A stretch of 10,560 nt of DNA from Haloquadratum sp. J07HQX50. GTDB lineage: Archaea > Halobacteriota > Halobacteria > Halobacteriales > Haloferacaceae. The notes beneath the pieces were generated by a model. The model was not told the DNA's origin. It did not search any database and saw nothing but the letters and a program-made list of their open reading frames with translations. Location of the stretch: positions 484,620 to 495,179 of the forward strand of contig KE356563.1 in the NCBI GenBank assembly GCA_000416005.1, read 5' to 3'. Shown piece after piece: positions 1 through 7,498 of this stretch (positions are counted from its first letter, which is position 1; each line of letters begins with the position of its first letter). A program made the position numbers and the translations under genes.

Positions 1-1188
1 AACATTATCTGCGCTGACAAAGTCGGTATATATGTCCTCATGATCAGGGGTGTCTGATTGGACTGATTGATTCTTCAAAAATGAGTGTGCTGACAAAGGG
101 GATTCCGTCGTCGTCGCCCCCTGAGTTGGGCCGATGTTCGGGCCGGTCTCCATAATCTTGTGTGCCGTGATTGGTCCACGGACGATATGTCCAGTATTCT
201 TCAGTCGACGCTCAATCGTCGCGTTCTCGTCGGTTTGAACCGAAGCAACTGTTGGGCTATATTCGTTCACGAATCCAACCGCTTCGGAAAGTGACCGAAC
301 ACTGAATAATCCTGAGTGTGCCTGCTGTAGTCTCGAATGTACCTGTTCGTGCTCACCATGTGAGTCAGATTCGGCACAGCCGAGACGGTCTTGAACCGTC
401 TTCAGTTGTGCTTCGTCAGGAGAAAGGACTACCAGTGGTGCTTTCGTGTATTTTCTGTGTATCGAGAGTGACCCGACAATATGATCAATCGTCGTTCCTT
501 CATTGGCAATGATAACACACGCTGGTGCAGTGTAGGCTCCATCGATGGCAGCGTCATCTCGAACTTGATCTTTCGCTGCTGCTGTCCACTGGTTCATTCC
601 CCCGACAATTTTCTGCACGGCAAATACTGATTCAGTTCCATATGCAAGCGCAGCAACTGCCTGCGCCCGACTTAATCGATAAATTCGATCCACCTCAAGC
701 CGATGAGCAACTCCAAGGGCGAGCTCTTGACTCTCAGTTTGGGGTGGCAAAACAACAGCGATATGATCGACACCAGCTGCCTGTGCAGGGAGAGTCTGGT
801 GAAGCAATTGTGTGGCGGATCCCTGCTGACATGGGTCAATACATACCCCAACTCGGCTCAAAGGTATGCGTCGCAATGAGGTGCTATCAGATGCTCTGGG
901 TTCGTATCTGTCGGTGATGGTCTGAATAGCTCTATCGATAGTTGTTTGAAGCGATAGGTCCAATTCATCATACGCTCGTTCTGCATCTTCTGTTGCGTCT
1001 ATAGCGCCGATTGTACACTCATCAAACTCCTCAGTGAGATCTCGAAGAGCAACATCGCCCTCTGTTGTGACACGATCGATGATGTCTGTGACGCGTCCAC
1101 TAATCTCTGTGATATTGGATGTCCGGTCGAATAGCTGCTCTCGCTCGTCAGGAGCGAGATCGGCAACTGAGTGAATCTCGATAGTCAT
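1..1188 (-). CDS. Histidinol dehydrogenase (HisD) family protein with a degenerate active site, partial at the left edge
   Basis: Open for 396 codons from the ATG at 1188 to the window edge. Known HisD proteins are about 425-430 residues, so roughly the last 30 are missing. HisD oxidises L-histidinol to L-histidine with NAD+ as the last step of histidine synthesis. Family features seen: the N-terminal VADLAPDER and EGDVALRDLTEEFD segments, RVGV at 113-116, AQAVAALAYGTESV at 175-188, an AAIDGAYTAP segment at 213-222 in place of the AIDxxAGPSE loop, and LSxxxFLK near 365-372. Key residues are changed. By hand alignment the YAPEHL motif reads YSPTVA (310-315), so the catalytic Glu-His pair is Thr-Val. 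The Gln and His zinc ligands of SQAEH align with Ile243 and Lys246. The NH of SGTNH reads NI. GPGN reads GGMN. The frame is uninterrupted, which argues against a simple pseudogene. Family membership is confident; histidinol dehydrogenase activity is doubtful. Confidence 0.8.
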   Translation of the reverse strand, partial: MTIEIHSVADLAPDEREQLFDRTSNITEISGRVTDIIDRVTTEGDVALRDLTEEFDECTIGAIDATEDAERAYDELDLSLQTTIDRAIQTITDRYEPRASDSTSLRRIPLSRVGVCIDPCQQGSATQLLHQTLPAQAAGVDHIAVVLPPQTESQELALGVAHRLEVDRIYRLSRAQAVAALAYGTESVFAVQKIVGGMNQWTAAAKDQVRDDAAIDGAYTAPACVIIANEGTTIDHIVGSLSIHRKYTKAPLVVLSPDEAQLKTVQDRLGCAESDSHGEHEQVHSRLQQAHSGLFSVRSLSEAVGFVNEYSPTVASVQTDENATIERRLKNTGHIVRGPITAHKIMETGPNIGPTQGATTTESPLSAHSFLKNQSVQSDTPDHEDIYTDFVSADNV

Positions 1189-1227
1189 ACTAATCGCAAT
1201 AGTGGAAACTCCAAGTAGGTTTGGGAG

Positions 1228-1233
1228 CTATAC
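1228..1233 (-). promoter_or_regulatory. Possible TATA box for the HisD-like gene
   Basis: On the minus strand the sequence reads GTATAG about 40-45 bases before the ATG at 1188. That would give a leader of roughly 15-20 bases. It is the only TATA-like match close by and sits beside the presumed left end of the inserted element. The assignment is weak. Confidence 0.25.
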
Positions 1234-1241
1234 AGGCAGTG

Positions 1242-1257
1242 CGAGGCGAGTGCCTCG
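1242..1257 (+). repeat. Left-end hairpin of the IS1341-type element
   Basis: A perfect 6-bp stem, CGAGGC paired with GCCTCG, around a GAGT loop. Its position about 140 bases before the first gene of the element fits the subterminal left-end hairpin of IS200/IS605-group elements. A second stem-loop lies inside the element at 1306-1325. Confidence 0.45.
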
Positions 1258-1305
1258 GGGCTTTGATCTGAACCCTAGGGTGAAGCCGACAGTGGCCGCA
1301 CAGCC

Positions 1306-1325
1306 GCCGGGTTGTCTCTCCCGGC
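1306..1325 (+). repeat. Internal stem-loop in the element's left region
   Basis: GCCGGG (1306-1311) pairs with CCCGGC (1320-1325) across an 8-base loop. It lies between the left-end hairpin and the promoter of the AbrB-like gene. Its function is unknown; it could stop read-through into the element or be part of the end structure. Confidence 0.3.
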
Positions 1326-1357
1326 CCACAGGCTCACGATTTCGAAACGGGAATAAC

Positions 1358-1365
1358 AATTAAAT
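1358..1365 (+). promoter_or_regulatory. TATA box of the transposon operon
   Basis: AATTAAAT stands out in a GC-rich context about 30 bases before the ATG at 1395, the usual archaeal TATA spacing for a very short leader. It would drive the AbrB-like gene and tnpB together. Confidence 0.5.
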
Positions 1366-1394
1366 CAGAGTGAGTGTGTATTGGTCAGACAGAG

Positions 1395-1514
1395 ATGGAA
1401 TGTTACCCGACTGTCCGTGACTGCGGACAGGTCACGATTTCCGAAGACGTGCGCGAACCGCTCGGTATCGAACCGGGCGACCGAATCAAACTCACTGTCG
1501 AACGACTGGACTAA
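1395..1514 (+). CDS. Short AbrB/SpoVT-like DNA-binding protein in the tnpB element
   Basis: A 39-codon gene, ATG at 1395 and TAA at 1512-1514. The protein contains GQVTISEDVREPLGIEPGDR (11-30) followed by IKLTV, which closely matches the swapped-hairpin core of AbrB/MazE/SpoVT proteins (G-x-V-T-I-P-x-x-x-R-x-x-L-G-I-x-x-G-D). Such proteins bind DNA as dimers, as transition-state regulators or antitoxins. Here the usual Pro after the Ile is Ser-Glu, and almost nothing exists outside the fold. The stop lies 5 bases before the tnpB ATG, so the two were probably cotranscribed. This gene is intact while tnpB is broken. A role in controlling the element's own promoter is inference; no toxin partner is visible. 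Confidence 0.7.
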   Translation: MECYPTVRDCGQVTISEDVREPLGIEPGDRIKLTVERLD

Positions 1515-1519
1515 CACAC

Positions 1520-2830
1520 ATGGACATAACGCTTCGTTGTCGTGCATATCCCGACGAGGAAACCGCCAGCGAAGCGTGGCGTCACATCAGAATGCATCGA
1601 CAGATACGCAACCACGCCATTCGGGATGACGACTCTCACGACTACGGAAACCGGCCAGCTGCCTACGACCAGCACCGCAAACTCACCGACTGGAAACAGC
1701 GGTGGCCGTTCCTTTCGGAGGTCTCGGCACACGCTGCCCAACAGACCGTTTCGGAGATACACGAGAACATCAAGATGCAGGACGGTCGGCGAGAGAATGG
1801 CCATAAGACAGGGCGGTTGAAATGGCAGGGAAGCGGTGAGCGTCGATCACTCGCGTATGACTGAAGGCTTCGACGTGAATCACACCACGGACAAAGACGG
1901 GTGCCCAACACTCGGACTTTCGAAAATTGGCTACATCCCGATTAGAGCGCACCAGGAGATTCCCGCGACCGAGAATATCAAACGCGTCGTGTTGAAGAAG
2001 GAGGGAACCGGCGGCTGGTTCGTTTGTCTCGTCACGGAGCGCCTGGGCGATGACCTTCCGGAAAAATCCGACCCCAGTGCGTTCAACCCTGCCGACTGCG
2101 TGGGCGTAGACCTCGGGATCCCCTCGTACATCCACACCAGCGACGATACAGCGGTGGATATGCTCAACCTGTCCGACGAGTGCGCCGCTATGCACACCAA
2201 CAGCGGAAACTCGACCGGAAAGAACACGACTCTGCCAACTGAGAGAAACAACGGCAGAGGGTCGCTACAGCAGAGCGGCAAATCAAACGGAAAGTGCTGG
2301 ACTACCAGCACAAGCATACGGCGTGGCCGGTTCGAGGGCACGATTTGGTCGCCGTTGAAGCTTGTGGACCGAACGTTGATGCTGGAAACCAGCCAGAACG
2401 CCGCATGGCACGGTTTCTGGACTTGTTGGAGTACAAAGCCAACCTGCATTGCACTCGTCTCGTTCAAGTCGAGCCAGCAGGGATGACCGAAGAGTGTTCC
2501 GAGTGCGGTGTAGAAACATCGAAACCACTCTGGATTCGAGAACATTCTGCCCAGGGTGCGGTCACACTGAGGACAGGCAGTTGAACGCGGCGGAGAACAT
2601 CCTTTCCGGCGGTCGCTCACAGATAGGGACGGGACGCTCCGAATCAACGTCCTCAGAATCGCGGACCGATTCTGATGTGCGAGCAAGAGCTTCGCTCTCG
2701 TCAACACCTGTGCAGACCGCGCTCTCTACACCTCTCGGTTCCTGCAAAGCGCGTCGTGGAAACGGCAGCAGGAAGCTCTGAGGTTGAGCCTCGGAGTGGG
2801 TTCACTGGCCAAGATATATCAGAATTAGAC
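1520..2830 (+). pseudogene. tnpB: TnpB (IS1341-type, RuvC-like RNA-guided nuclease) pseudogene
   Basis: TnpB proteins are transposon-encoded RNA-guided nucleases with an N-terminal recognition part, a split RuvC domain and a zinc ribbon. The pieces appear in order but in different frames. The N-terminus (AYPDEETASEAWRHI, then LTDWKQRW, AAQQTVSEIH) runs in one frame from 1520 to about 1858. The middle, with VGVDLG (first RuvC Asp at 2109), is in a second frame to about 2195. The next part returns to the first frame from about 2201, is stopped by TGA at 2240, and carries VAVE (second RuvC acid, 2357) and the CSECG half of the zinc ribbon. After about 2545 a third frame holds CPGCGHTEDR (last RuvC Asp at 2572) and NAAENIL. 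A further shift near 2740 restores a typical tail (SVPAKRVVE). At least four lesions plus a rearranged stretch near 2365-2410 make it inactive. The 3' limit is uncertain: one frame stops at 2781, another at 2926. Confidence 0.88.
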
Positions 2831-2852
2831 TGTTTCCTCTCTCTTGACCCTC

Positions 2853-2874
2853 TCCCACCGATTCAGGCGTGGGA
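2853..2874 (+). repeat. Right-end hairpin of the IS1341-type element (possible guide-RNA end)
   Basis: TCCCAC (2853-2858) pairs with GTGGGA (2869-2874) over a 10-base loop, just after the tnpB remnant. In this group the right-end hairpin lies in the 3' part of the guide RNA (reRNA/omega RNA), and the sequence just beyond the end acts as the guide. The position fits this role, but RNA production is not shown and the partner TnpB is broken. Confidence 0.5.
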
Positions 2875-2993
2875 TTCCCAACCGTTGGCATGTGAGGGTT
2901 TGCAGTCTCGCTGTCCTCTTGTCTGAGACGGCCCGCTCTCGTGGTCGAACAGAAAGACTCCGGGCTGTGCCAACCAGCCGTTACTCAGATCGC

Positions 2994-3010
2994 CACAGTG
3001 GGAGACTGTG
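2994..3010 (+). repeat. Small stem-loop upstream of priS
   Basis: CACAGT pairs with ACTGTG around GGGAG. It lies in the gap between the element and priS, about 75 bases before the priS TATA box. It has no clear function and could be a relic or a weak regulatory site. Confidence 0.25.
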
Positions 3011-3083
3011 AGTCACCTGTCTGTGGATGTTCACCGACTGTTTAGGTCTGCGTTCACCCTCCTTACGCACGACGATAGAACTC

Positions 3084-3090
3084 TTTTTAC
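3084..3090 (+). promoter_or_regulatory. TATA-like box of the priS-gins operon
   Basis: TTTTTAC lies about 28 bases before the ATG at 3115, the expected archaeal TATA distance for a leaderless or very short-leader message. It helps select the start at 3115 over the nearby out-of-frame ATG at 3111. Confidence 0.45.
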
Positions 3091-3114
3091 ACCCGCTATA
3101 GCTATTCACCATGG

Positions 3115-4272
3115 ATGCAGGCACGGACTATCCGGTACCTCGGGGGCCGGTTTGCCGACTATTACGGACAGGCAGACCTTTCGATGCCGCCAAATCCAGA
3201 GCGCCGTGAGTGGGGACATATCCCCTGGAAACAAGGGTCGACACGGATGATTCGTCACCATTCACTGCTTGAGATGGGCGATATCAACCGGTATCTGCAT
3301 GAACAAGCACCGCAACATGTGTACTTTTCAGCAGCATATTATGAGAACCCAGCGATGTCATCAATGGAAGAGAAGGGCTGGGAGGGTGCTGATCTCATTT
3401 TTGATCTCGATGCAGACCACCTACCTGCAATCAATCCGGAGAAAACATCGTATAGCGATATGCTTGCAGCATGCAAGCAGGAGTTGACAAATCTTCTCTC
3501 GTTTATCGAACGCGATTTTAATTTCTCAGATATCGAAATTGTGTTTTCGGGAAGCCGGGGGTATCATGTCCATGTTCGAGATATGGATGTTCAGCATCTC
3601 GACAGCTCGGCGCGGCGTGAGCTCGTCGATTATATTCGAGGGATCAATCTGAAGACTGAGTCAGTTATATACACTCAGTCCTCTGGAGGCACCAACCGCC
3701 GCGCTCTCCGCCAACACGGCGGATGGGGGAGACGAGTGCATCAGAAACTCGTTGAGTTCGGTCAAAAACTACAGAGCCTGTCAGAACGTGAGGCAATCGA
3801 CCGGCTTCAAGCGATAGACAAAATTGGAGACAAACGGGCAAGGAAGCTCTACACTCAGTTTACGACAAACTTCGACCAGATGACATCAGGCAATATCGAA
3901 GTTGGCGGGCAAGGGATGAGATATTTAATCACGCATCTTACCAACGAGGCAACAAAGGCTCAGACTGCACCAATCGATGAACCGGTTACGACAGATACGC
4001 GGCGATTGATTCGTCTGCCTGGTAGCTTACATGGTGGGTCTGGGTTAGTCGTTCGTCGGCTTTCACGGGACGCAATCAACTCTTTTGATCCGCTATCCGA
4101 TGCGATTGCTGATCGCTTTCGGTCAGAGTCGATTCAGGTGAATATAACTGAACCGGGCGATATTGAGTTCGACGGCGATATGTTTACAATTGATGCGGGT
4201 ATCCAATCAGTAGACGAGAGTTTAGGTATCTTCTTGATGACGCGTGGACGCGCAGAGAAGGTATCGGAATAA
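3115..4272 (+). CDS. priS: DNA primase catalytic (small) subunit PriS
   Basis: 385 residues, the usual length for archaeal PriS. It makes RNA (and in vitro DNA) primers at the replication fork, working with PriL. The N-terminus RTIRYLGGRFADYY is typical. The catalytic site is visible: FDLDAD (96-101) supplies the metal-binding Asp97 and Asp99. SGSRGYHVHV (145-154) is the conserved nucleotide-binding motif of archaeal/eukaryotic primases. The third carboxylate is probably Asp288 in IDEPVTTD, followed by RLIRLPGSLHGGSG (298-311). There is no cysteine cluster (a single Cys at 120), so the zinc knuckle seen in some archaeal PriS proteins is absent. The stop is 6 bases before the GINS gene with GGAGA between, so the two form an operon. 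The start at 3115 is fixed by the conserved N-terminus and the TATA distance. Identification is firm. Confidence 0.96.
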   Translation: MQARTIRYLGGRFADYYGQADLSMPPNPERREWGHIPWKQGSTRMIRHHSLLEMGDINRYLHEQAPQHVYFSAAYYENPAMSSMEEKGWEGADLIFDLDADHLPAINPEKTSYSDMLAACKQELTNLLSFIERDFNFSDIEIVFSGSRGYHVHVRDMDVQHLDSSARRELVDYIRGINLKTESVIYTQSSGGTNRRALRQHGGWGRRVHQKLVEFGQKLQSLSEREAIDRLQAIDKIGDKRARKLYTQFTTNFDQMTSGNIEVGGQGMRYLITHLTNEATKAQTAPIDEPVTTDTRRLIRLPGSLHGGSGLVVRRLSRDAINSFDPLSDAIADRFRSESIQVNITEPGDIEFDGDMFTIDAGIQSVDESLGIFLMTRGRAEKVSE

Positions 4273-4278
4273 CGGAGA

Positions 4279-5001
4279 ATGAATATCGAAGAACTTCGGG
4301 AGGCACAGCAGGCGGAGCGCCGAATGGATAGTCTTCAACATCTTCCCGACTCATTCTATGACGAAGTTGCAGAGTATATCGAAGAACGCAAATCAAAGCG
4401 ACAAGAGATAGCCGAGACAGCGGCCGATCCATTCAGCAACCCCGAAGTGGCTCAGCTAACGGACGAAATTGAGACCGCAGAAGACGTTGCTCGCGCAATA
4501 TATGACCGTCGTGTTGGAAAAATAGTGAAGCTAGCCTCATTTGCTGCTTCGGACATGTCTGCTGATACTGATGGACTGACAGTTGAGGAAAGAGATGCCT
4601 TTGAGGACATTGTGGGACGGATGAGAGATAACCGTGAGCGCGTGTTATCCACACTTGAACGGCAGCCAGCAATTCATAACTCATCAGGTGACCAGACTGA
4701 TGCAGTGTACACCACAAATCACTCAGAGGATGCTGAGGCCATTGTAGAGGATTCCCCCGATTCGAATCCAAAGCAGGAGAGCTCAATTGCTGATGATGCG
4801 AATCCGAGCGGGGCAAGCTCAGAAGACTCGTCCAGTGATACAGGGGTAGATCGAACGACGGTTAGAATAACCAGAGATGTCGGCACCATCTTTGGTGTCG
4901 ATGAGCGAGAGTACGAGTTAGCGGCTGATGATATCGTTACGTTACCGAAAGCGAATGCAGAGCCATTATTATCACAGGACGCAGCAAAAAAGTTGGACTA
5001 A
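4279..5001 (+). CDS. GINS complex protein, Gins51/Gins15 type
   Basis: 240 residues. GINS joins MCM and Cdc45/RecJ-like proteins (GAN) to form the active replicative helicase. Residues 1-128 are mainly charged helix, starting with MNIEELREAQQAERR, and match the A domain. Residues about 130-192 are a low-complexity acidic Ser/Asp/Glu linker. Residues 193-240 (TTVRITRDVGTIFGVDERE, then DDIVTLPKANAEPLL) match the small beta-rich B domain. The A-then-B order is that of Sld5 and Psf1, hence Gins51/15 rather than Gins23. Location directly after priS supports this, since priS-GINS linkage is common in archaea, and it implies balanced supply of primase and helicase cofactor. The helical part alone would be hard to recognise; the context and B domain make the call. 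Confidence 0.88.
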   Translation: MNIEELREAQQAERRMDSLQHLPDSFYDEVAEYIEERKSKRQEIAETAADPFSNPEVAQLTDEIETAEDVARAIYDRRVGKIVKLASFAASDMSADTDGLTVEERDAFEDIVGRMRDNRERVLSTLERQPAIHNSSGDQTDAVYTTNHSEDAEAIVEDSPDSNPKQESSIADDANPSGASSEDSSSDTGVDRTTVRITRDVGTIFGVDEREYELAADDIVTLPKANAEPLLSQDAAKKLD

Positions 5002-5063
5002 TGTGGGTTTCAGTCGAGTCTGATTGAGGAAGCTCAAAGCGAGATCAGTCTGGTGTCGTCGGG

Positions 5064-5068
5064 TTTTT
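5064..5068 (+). terminator. Possible T-tract terminator after the priS-gins operon
   Basis: GGG followed by five T residues, about 60 bases after the GINS stop codon. Archaeal RNA polymerase can terminate at short T-runs without a hairpin. The tract is short, so this is a guess supported mainly by position between convergent operons. Confidence 0.3.
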
Positions 5069-5122
5069 GATACTCTCATATCATCACCACAGGGTTTTCA
5101 GCTCGTGTTTTATCACTGGGGT

Positions 5123-5146
5123 AATAGCCGACAAGCTCAGGCTATT
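5123..5146. repeat. Inverted repeat in the convergent gins/cdc48 intergenic region
   Basis: AATAGCC (5123-5129) pairs perfectly with GGCTATT (5140-5146) across a 10-base loop. It sits between the 3' ends of two converging operons (GINS stop at 5001, cdc48 stop at 5237). It could fold in transcripts from either strand and act as a 3'-end structure or bidirectional terminator, but it lacks a following T-run. Confidence 0.4.
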
Positions 5147-5236
5147 GTGCGAGCAATTAAAGAATGAACCCTGTCGGGCTCACCCGAGACACACGCCAAC
5201 ATCCTCTCGAGCCCACTTGCGAATGAGCGCTATATA

Positions 5237-7498
5237 TTACTGGAAAGTTCGGCCGACTCCAACCTCTGGCTCACGCTCAACCTCGCTCTGCTCGAAGCGT
5301 TCTTCGACTCGTTCATACTCTTGTCTCGTCTCTGCAGTGACACTTGGGCCAACCTCCTCCAAGGCGTCTCGGAAGTGCTGCATCGTGACCCGCACATTCC
5401 CAACAGATTCTTCGACTTCTTCAGGATTAACACTGTGAATGAATTCACGACTTGCCGACATCGAAGCCTCTCGACAGACAGCCTCGATATCTGCACCTAC
5501 GTATCCTTCCGTCTCAGCAGCTAATGTGTCCAGATTAACACTCTCTGCGAGCGGTTTCGATTCAGTGTGTACATCAAATATCGCCCGCCGCCCAGTTTCA
5601 TCAGGAACAGGCACGTGTACATGTCGGTCTAATCGACCAGGTCGGAGGAGCGCTGAATCGATAAGATCAGGTCGGTTCGTCGTTGCTATGACGACCACGT
5701 CCTCAAGAGATTCGAGACCATCGAGTTCGGTGAGCAACTGAGAGACGACTCGTTCGGAGACACCAGAGTCACCAGTGTTTCCTCCACGTTCTGTTGCAAT
5801 CGAGTCAATTTCATCGAAGAACACGACAGTTGGAGCATTCTCTCGTGCCTTTTTGAATATGTCTCTGACACCCTTCTCGGATTCACCCACGTACTTATTC
5901 AGTAGCTCTGGGCCCTTGACCGAGATGAAGTTTGACTCAGATTCATTCGCGACAGCCTTTGCTAAGAGTGTCTTTCCAGTTCCTGGTGGTCCGTACATCA
6001 GGACTCCCTTTGCAGACTGCATGTCCATCTCCTCGAACACTGATGGATACTCCATTGGCCACTGAATTGTCTCTCGCAGACGGTCTTTTGTCTCGTTGAG
6101 TCCGCCGACGTCGGTCCATGTCACATCTGGAACCTCAACGAACACCTCACGCAGGGCTGAAGGCTCGATGCCTTTGAGCGCTTCCTTGAAGTCCTTATTT
6201 CCAACGAGGAGCGAGTCTAAGACGTCAGCATCGATCTGATCTGATTCGAGGTCTAACTGTGGTCGAATACGTCGGAGCGCATTCATTGCCGCCTCCTTTG
6301 CTAAGCTCTCAAGATCCGCACCAACAAATCCATGAGTACTGTCTGCAAATTCGTTGATATCAACAGTGTCAGAGAGCGGCATGTTACGCGTGTGAACTTG
6401 GAGAATTTCCTTACGACCATCACGGTCTGGGACACCGACTTCGATCTCTCGATCAAATCGCCCCCCTCGTCGCAGGGCGGGGTCAAGTGCGTCAACTCGG
6501 TTCGTGGCCCCGATGACGACGACTTCACCGCGCTCATCAAGCCCATCCATGAGCGAGAGCAGTTGTGCGACGACACGCCGTTCAACGTCACCACCGGCCT
6601 CGCCGCGCTTAGGGGCGATAGAGTCTATCTCGTCGACGAACACGATGGCCGGAGCTTCCTCCTCGGCCTCCTCAAACATGTCTCTGAGTTGCTCCTCTGA
6701 TTCACCGTAATATTTTGACATGATTTCGGGCCCGGAGATGGTGTGGAATGATGCATCGATCTCATTCGCAACAGCCTTAGCTATGAGTGTCTTTCCAGTT
6801 CCTGGCGGGCCGTGTAAGAGCACACCCTTCGGTGGATCTATTCCAAGTCGTTGGAATAACTCAGGATGACGCATTGGCAACTCGATCATCTCTCGAACTT
6901 GCTCAAGTTCTCCTTGCAACCCACCGATATCTTCGTAGGTGACTGATGGGGTGTCGCCTTGACCACGGCCACCAGATTGAATCTTTTCCGCAGGCTGCTG
7001 GCTGAGTGAAACCTCAGTCGAGTCGGTCACGACGACTGTTCCATCTGGATCAGTTTCTGCGATCTTGAGTGGAATCGCCTGATTCGATGAAGCCATGAAT
7101 CCAAACCCGAATGGGACTTGGATATTTTGTCCCTTGGTTACAGGGCGCCCAGCGAGTTTATCACGAAGATGGCCGCCGATATTTCCACTTATTCGAAGAT
7201 TCTGCGGCAGTGCAATGGAAATTTGCTTCGCTGGCTTGATATCTGCCTTTTCAACACTTACCGTGTCGTCAATGCCGGCGCCTGCCTGCTGCCGAAGACG
7301 CCCATCGACACGGATGATATTGTTCCCTTTGTCCTCGGGGTAACCAGGCCACACCCGAGCGATGGCAGTTCCGTCATTGCCATCTATTCGTATGTAATCA
7401 CCGCCCTCTAATCCGAGTTCGTCGATAACGTTCCGATCGATGGCCGCAAGACCGCGACCGGCGTCCTTCTGCTTTAATGGTTTGACTGTAAGTTTCAT
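5237..7498 (-). CDS. cdc48: Cdc48/VAT-type two-domain AAA ATPase
   Basis: 753 residues, normal for archaeal Cdc48 (VAT). This hexameric ATPase unfolds proteins and pulls them from complexes for degradation by the proteasome. Residues 1-180 form the N domain: a double-psi barrel ([18 protein letters not shown] onward) and a second subdomain. The D1 ring has Walker A GPPGTGKT (230-237), Walker B VFVDEID (Asp289, Glu290) and Arg-finger segment [10 protein letters not shown] (341-350). The D2 ring has Walker A GPPGTGKT (503-510), Walker B FFDEID (Asp562, Glu563) and LLRPGRLDR. Both rings keep all catalytic residues. The C-terminal tail is acidic and ends GVGRTFQ. The start ATG overlaps the stop of the Hsp20-like gene upstream (ATGA), which implies translational coupling. 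Transcription runs toward the priS-gins operon. Haloarchaea often carry several Cdc48 paralogues; which one this is cannot be told here. Confidence 0.97.
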   Translation of the reverse strand: MKLTVKPLKQKDAGRGLAAIDRNVIDELGLEGGDYIRIDGNDGTAIARVWPGYPEDKGNNIIRVDGRLRQQAGAGIDDTVSVEKADIKPAKQISIALPQNLRISGNIGGHLRDKLAGRPVTKGQNIQVPFGFGFMASSNQAIPLKIAETDPDGTVVVTDSTEVSLSQQPAEKIQSGGRGQGDTPSVTYEDIGGLQGELEQVREMIELPMRHPELFQRLGIDPPKGVLLHGPPGTGKTLIAKAVANEIDASFHTISGPEIMSKYYGESEEQLRDMFEEAEEEAPAIVFVDEIDSIAPKRGEAGGDVERRVVAQLLSLMDGLDERGEVVVIGATNRVDALDPALRRGGRFDREIEVGVPDRDGRKEILQVHTRNMPLSDTVDINEFADSTHGFVGADLESLAKEAAMNALRRIRPQLDLESDQIDADVLDSLLVGNKDFKEALKGIEPSALREVFVEVPDVTWTDVGGLNETKDRLRETIQWPMEYPSVFEEMDMQSAKGVLMYGPPGTGKTLLAKAVANESESNFISVKGPELLNKYVGESEKGVRDIFKKARENAPTVVFFDEIDSIATERGGNTGDSGVSERVVSQLLTELDGLESLEDVVVIATTNRPDLIDSALLRPGRLDRHVHVPVPDETGRRAIFDVHTESKPLAESVNLDTLAAETEGYVGADIEAVCREASMSASREFIHSVNPEEVEESVGNVRVTMQHFRDALEEVGPSVTAETRQEYERVEERFEQSEVEREPEVGVGRTFQ

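Larger units (their letters stand above)
1241..2879 (+). mobile_element. Decayed IS200/IS605-group element of IS1341 type (tnpB without tnpA)
   Basis: The element holds a short AbrB-like gene and a broken tnpB, with a hairpin near each end: 1242-1257 on the left and 2853-2874 on the right. Elements of this group have no terminal inverted repeats or target duplications; they carry subterminal hairpins recognised by a TnpA transposase, which is absent here. It could therefore move only with TnpA supplied elsewhere, and its own TnpB is disrupted. Codons inside (GCC, GAC, CTC, ATC, ACC frequent) are clearly more GC-rich than those of the flanking host genes, which suggests origin from a higher-GC haloarchaeon. 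Exact boundaries cannot be fixed without an empty site or a relative, so the ends given are approximate. Confidence 0.7.

Noticed and set aside
318..917. Plus-strand open frames of 64 and 130 codons at the left of the window
   Set aside because: They lie opposite the minus-strand HisD-like frame, which has clear family motifs; the plus-strand translations have none.
1931..2707. 258-codon minus-strand open frame
   Set aside because: It is antisense to the TnpB pseudogene. The plus-strand frames carry the TnpB motifs and the minus translation has no recognisable domain; its length reflects the GC-rich codons of the element.
2675..2926. Possible separate 83-codon gene after tnpB
   Set aside because: Its start resembles the C-terminal tail of haloarchaeal TnpB (SVPAKRVVE) and the rest runs through the element's right-end hairpin, so it is a frameshifted tnpB tail rather than a gene.
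5067..5438. 123-codon plus-strand open frame after the GINS gene
   Set aside because: Its second half is antisense to cdc48, the composition is Ser/Thr/Arg-rich as expected for a shadow frame, and no motif is seen.
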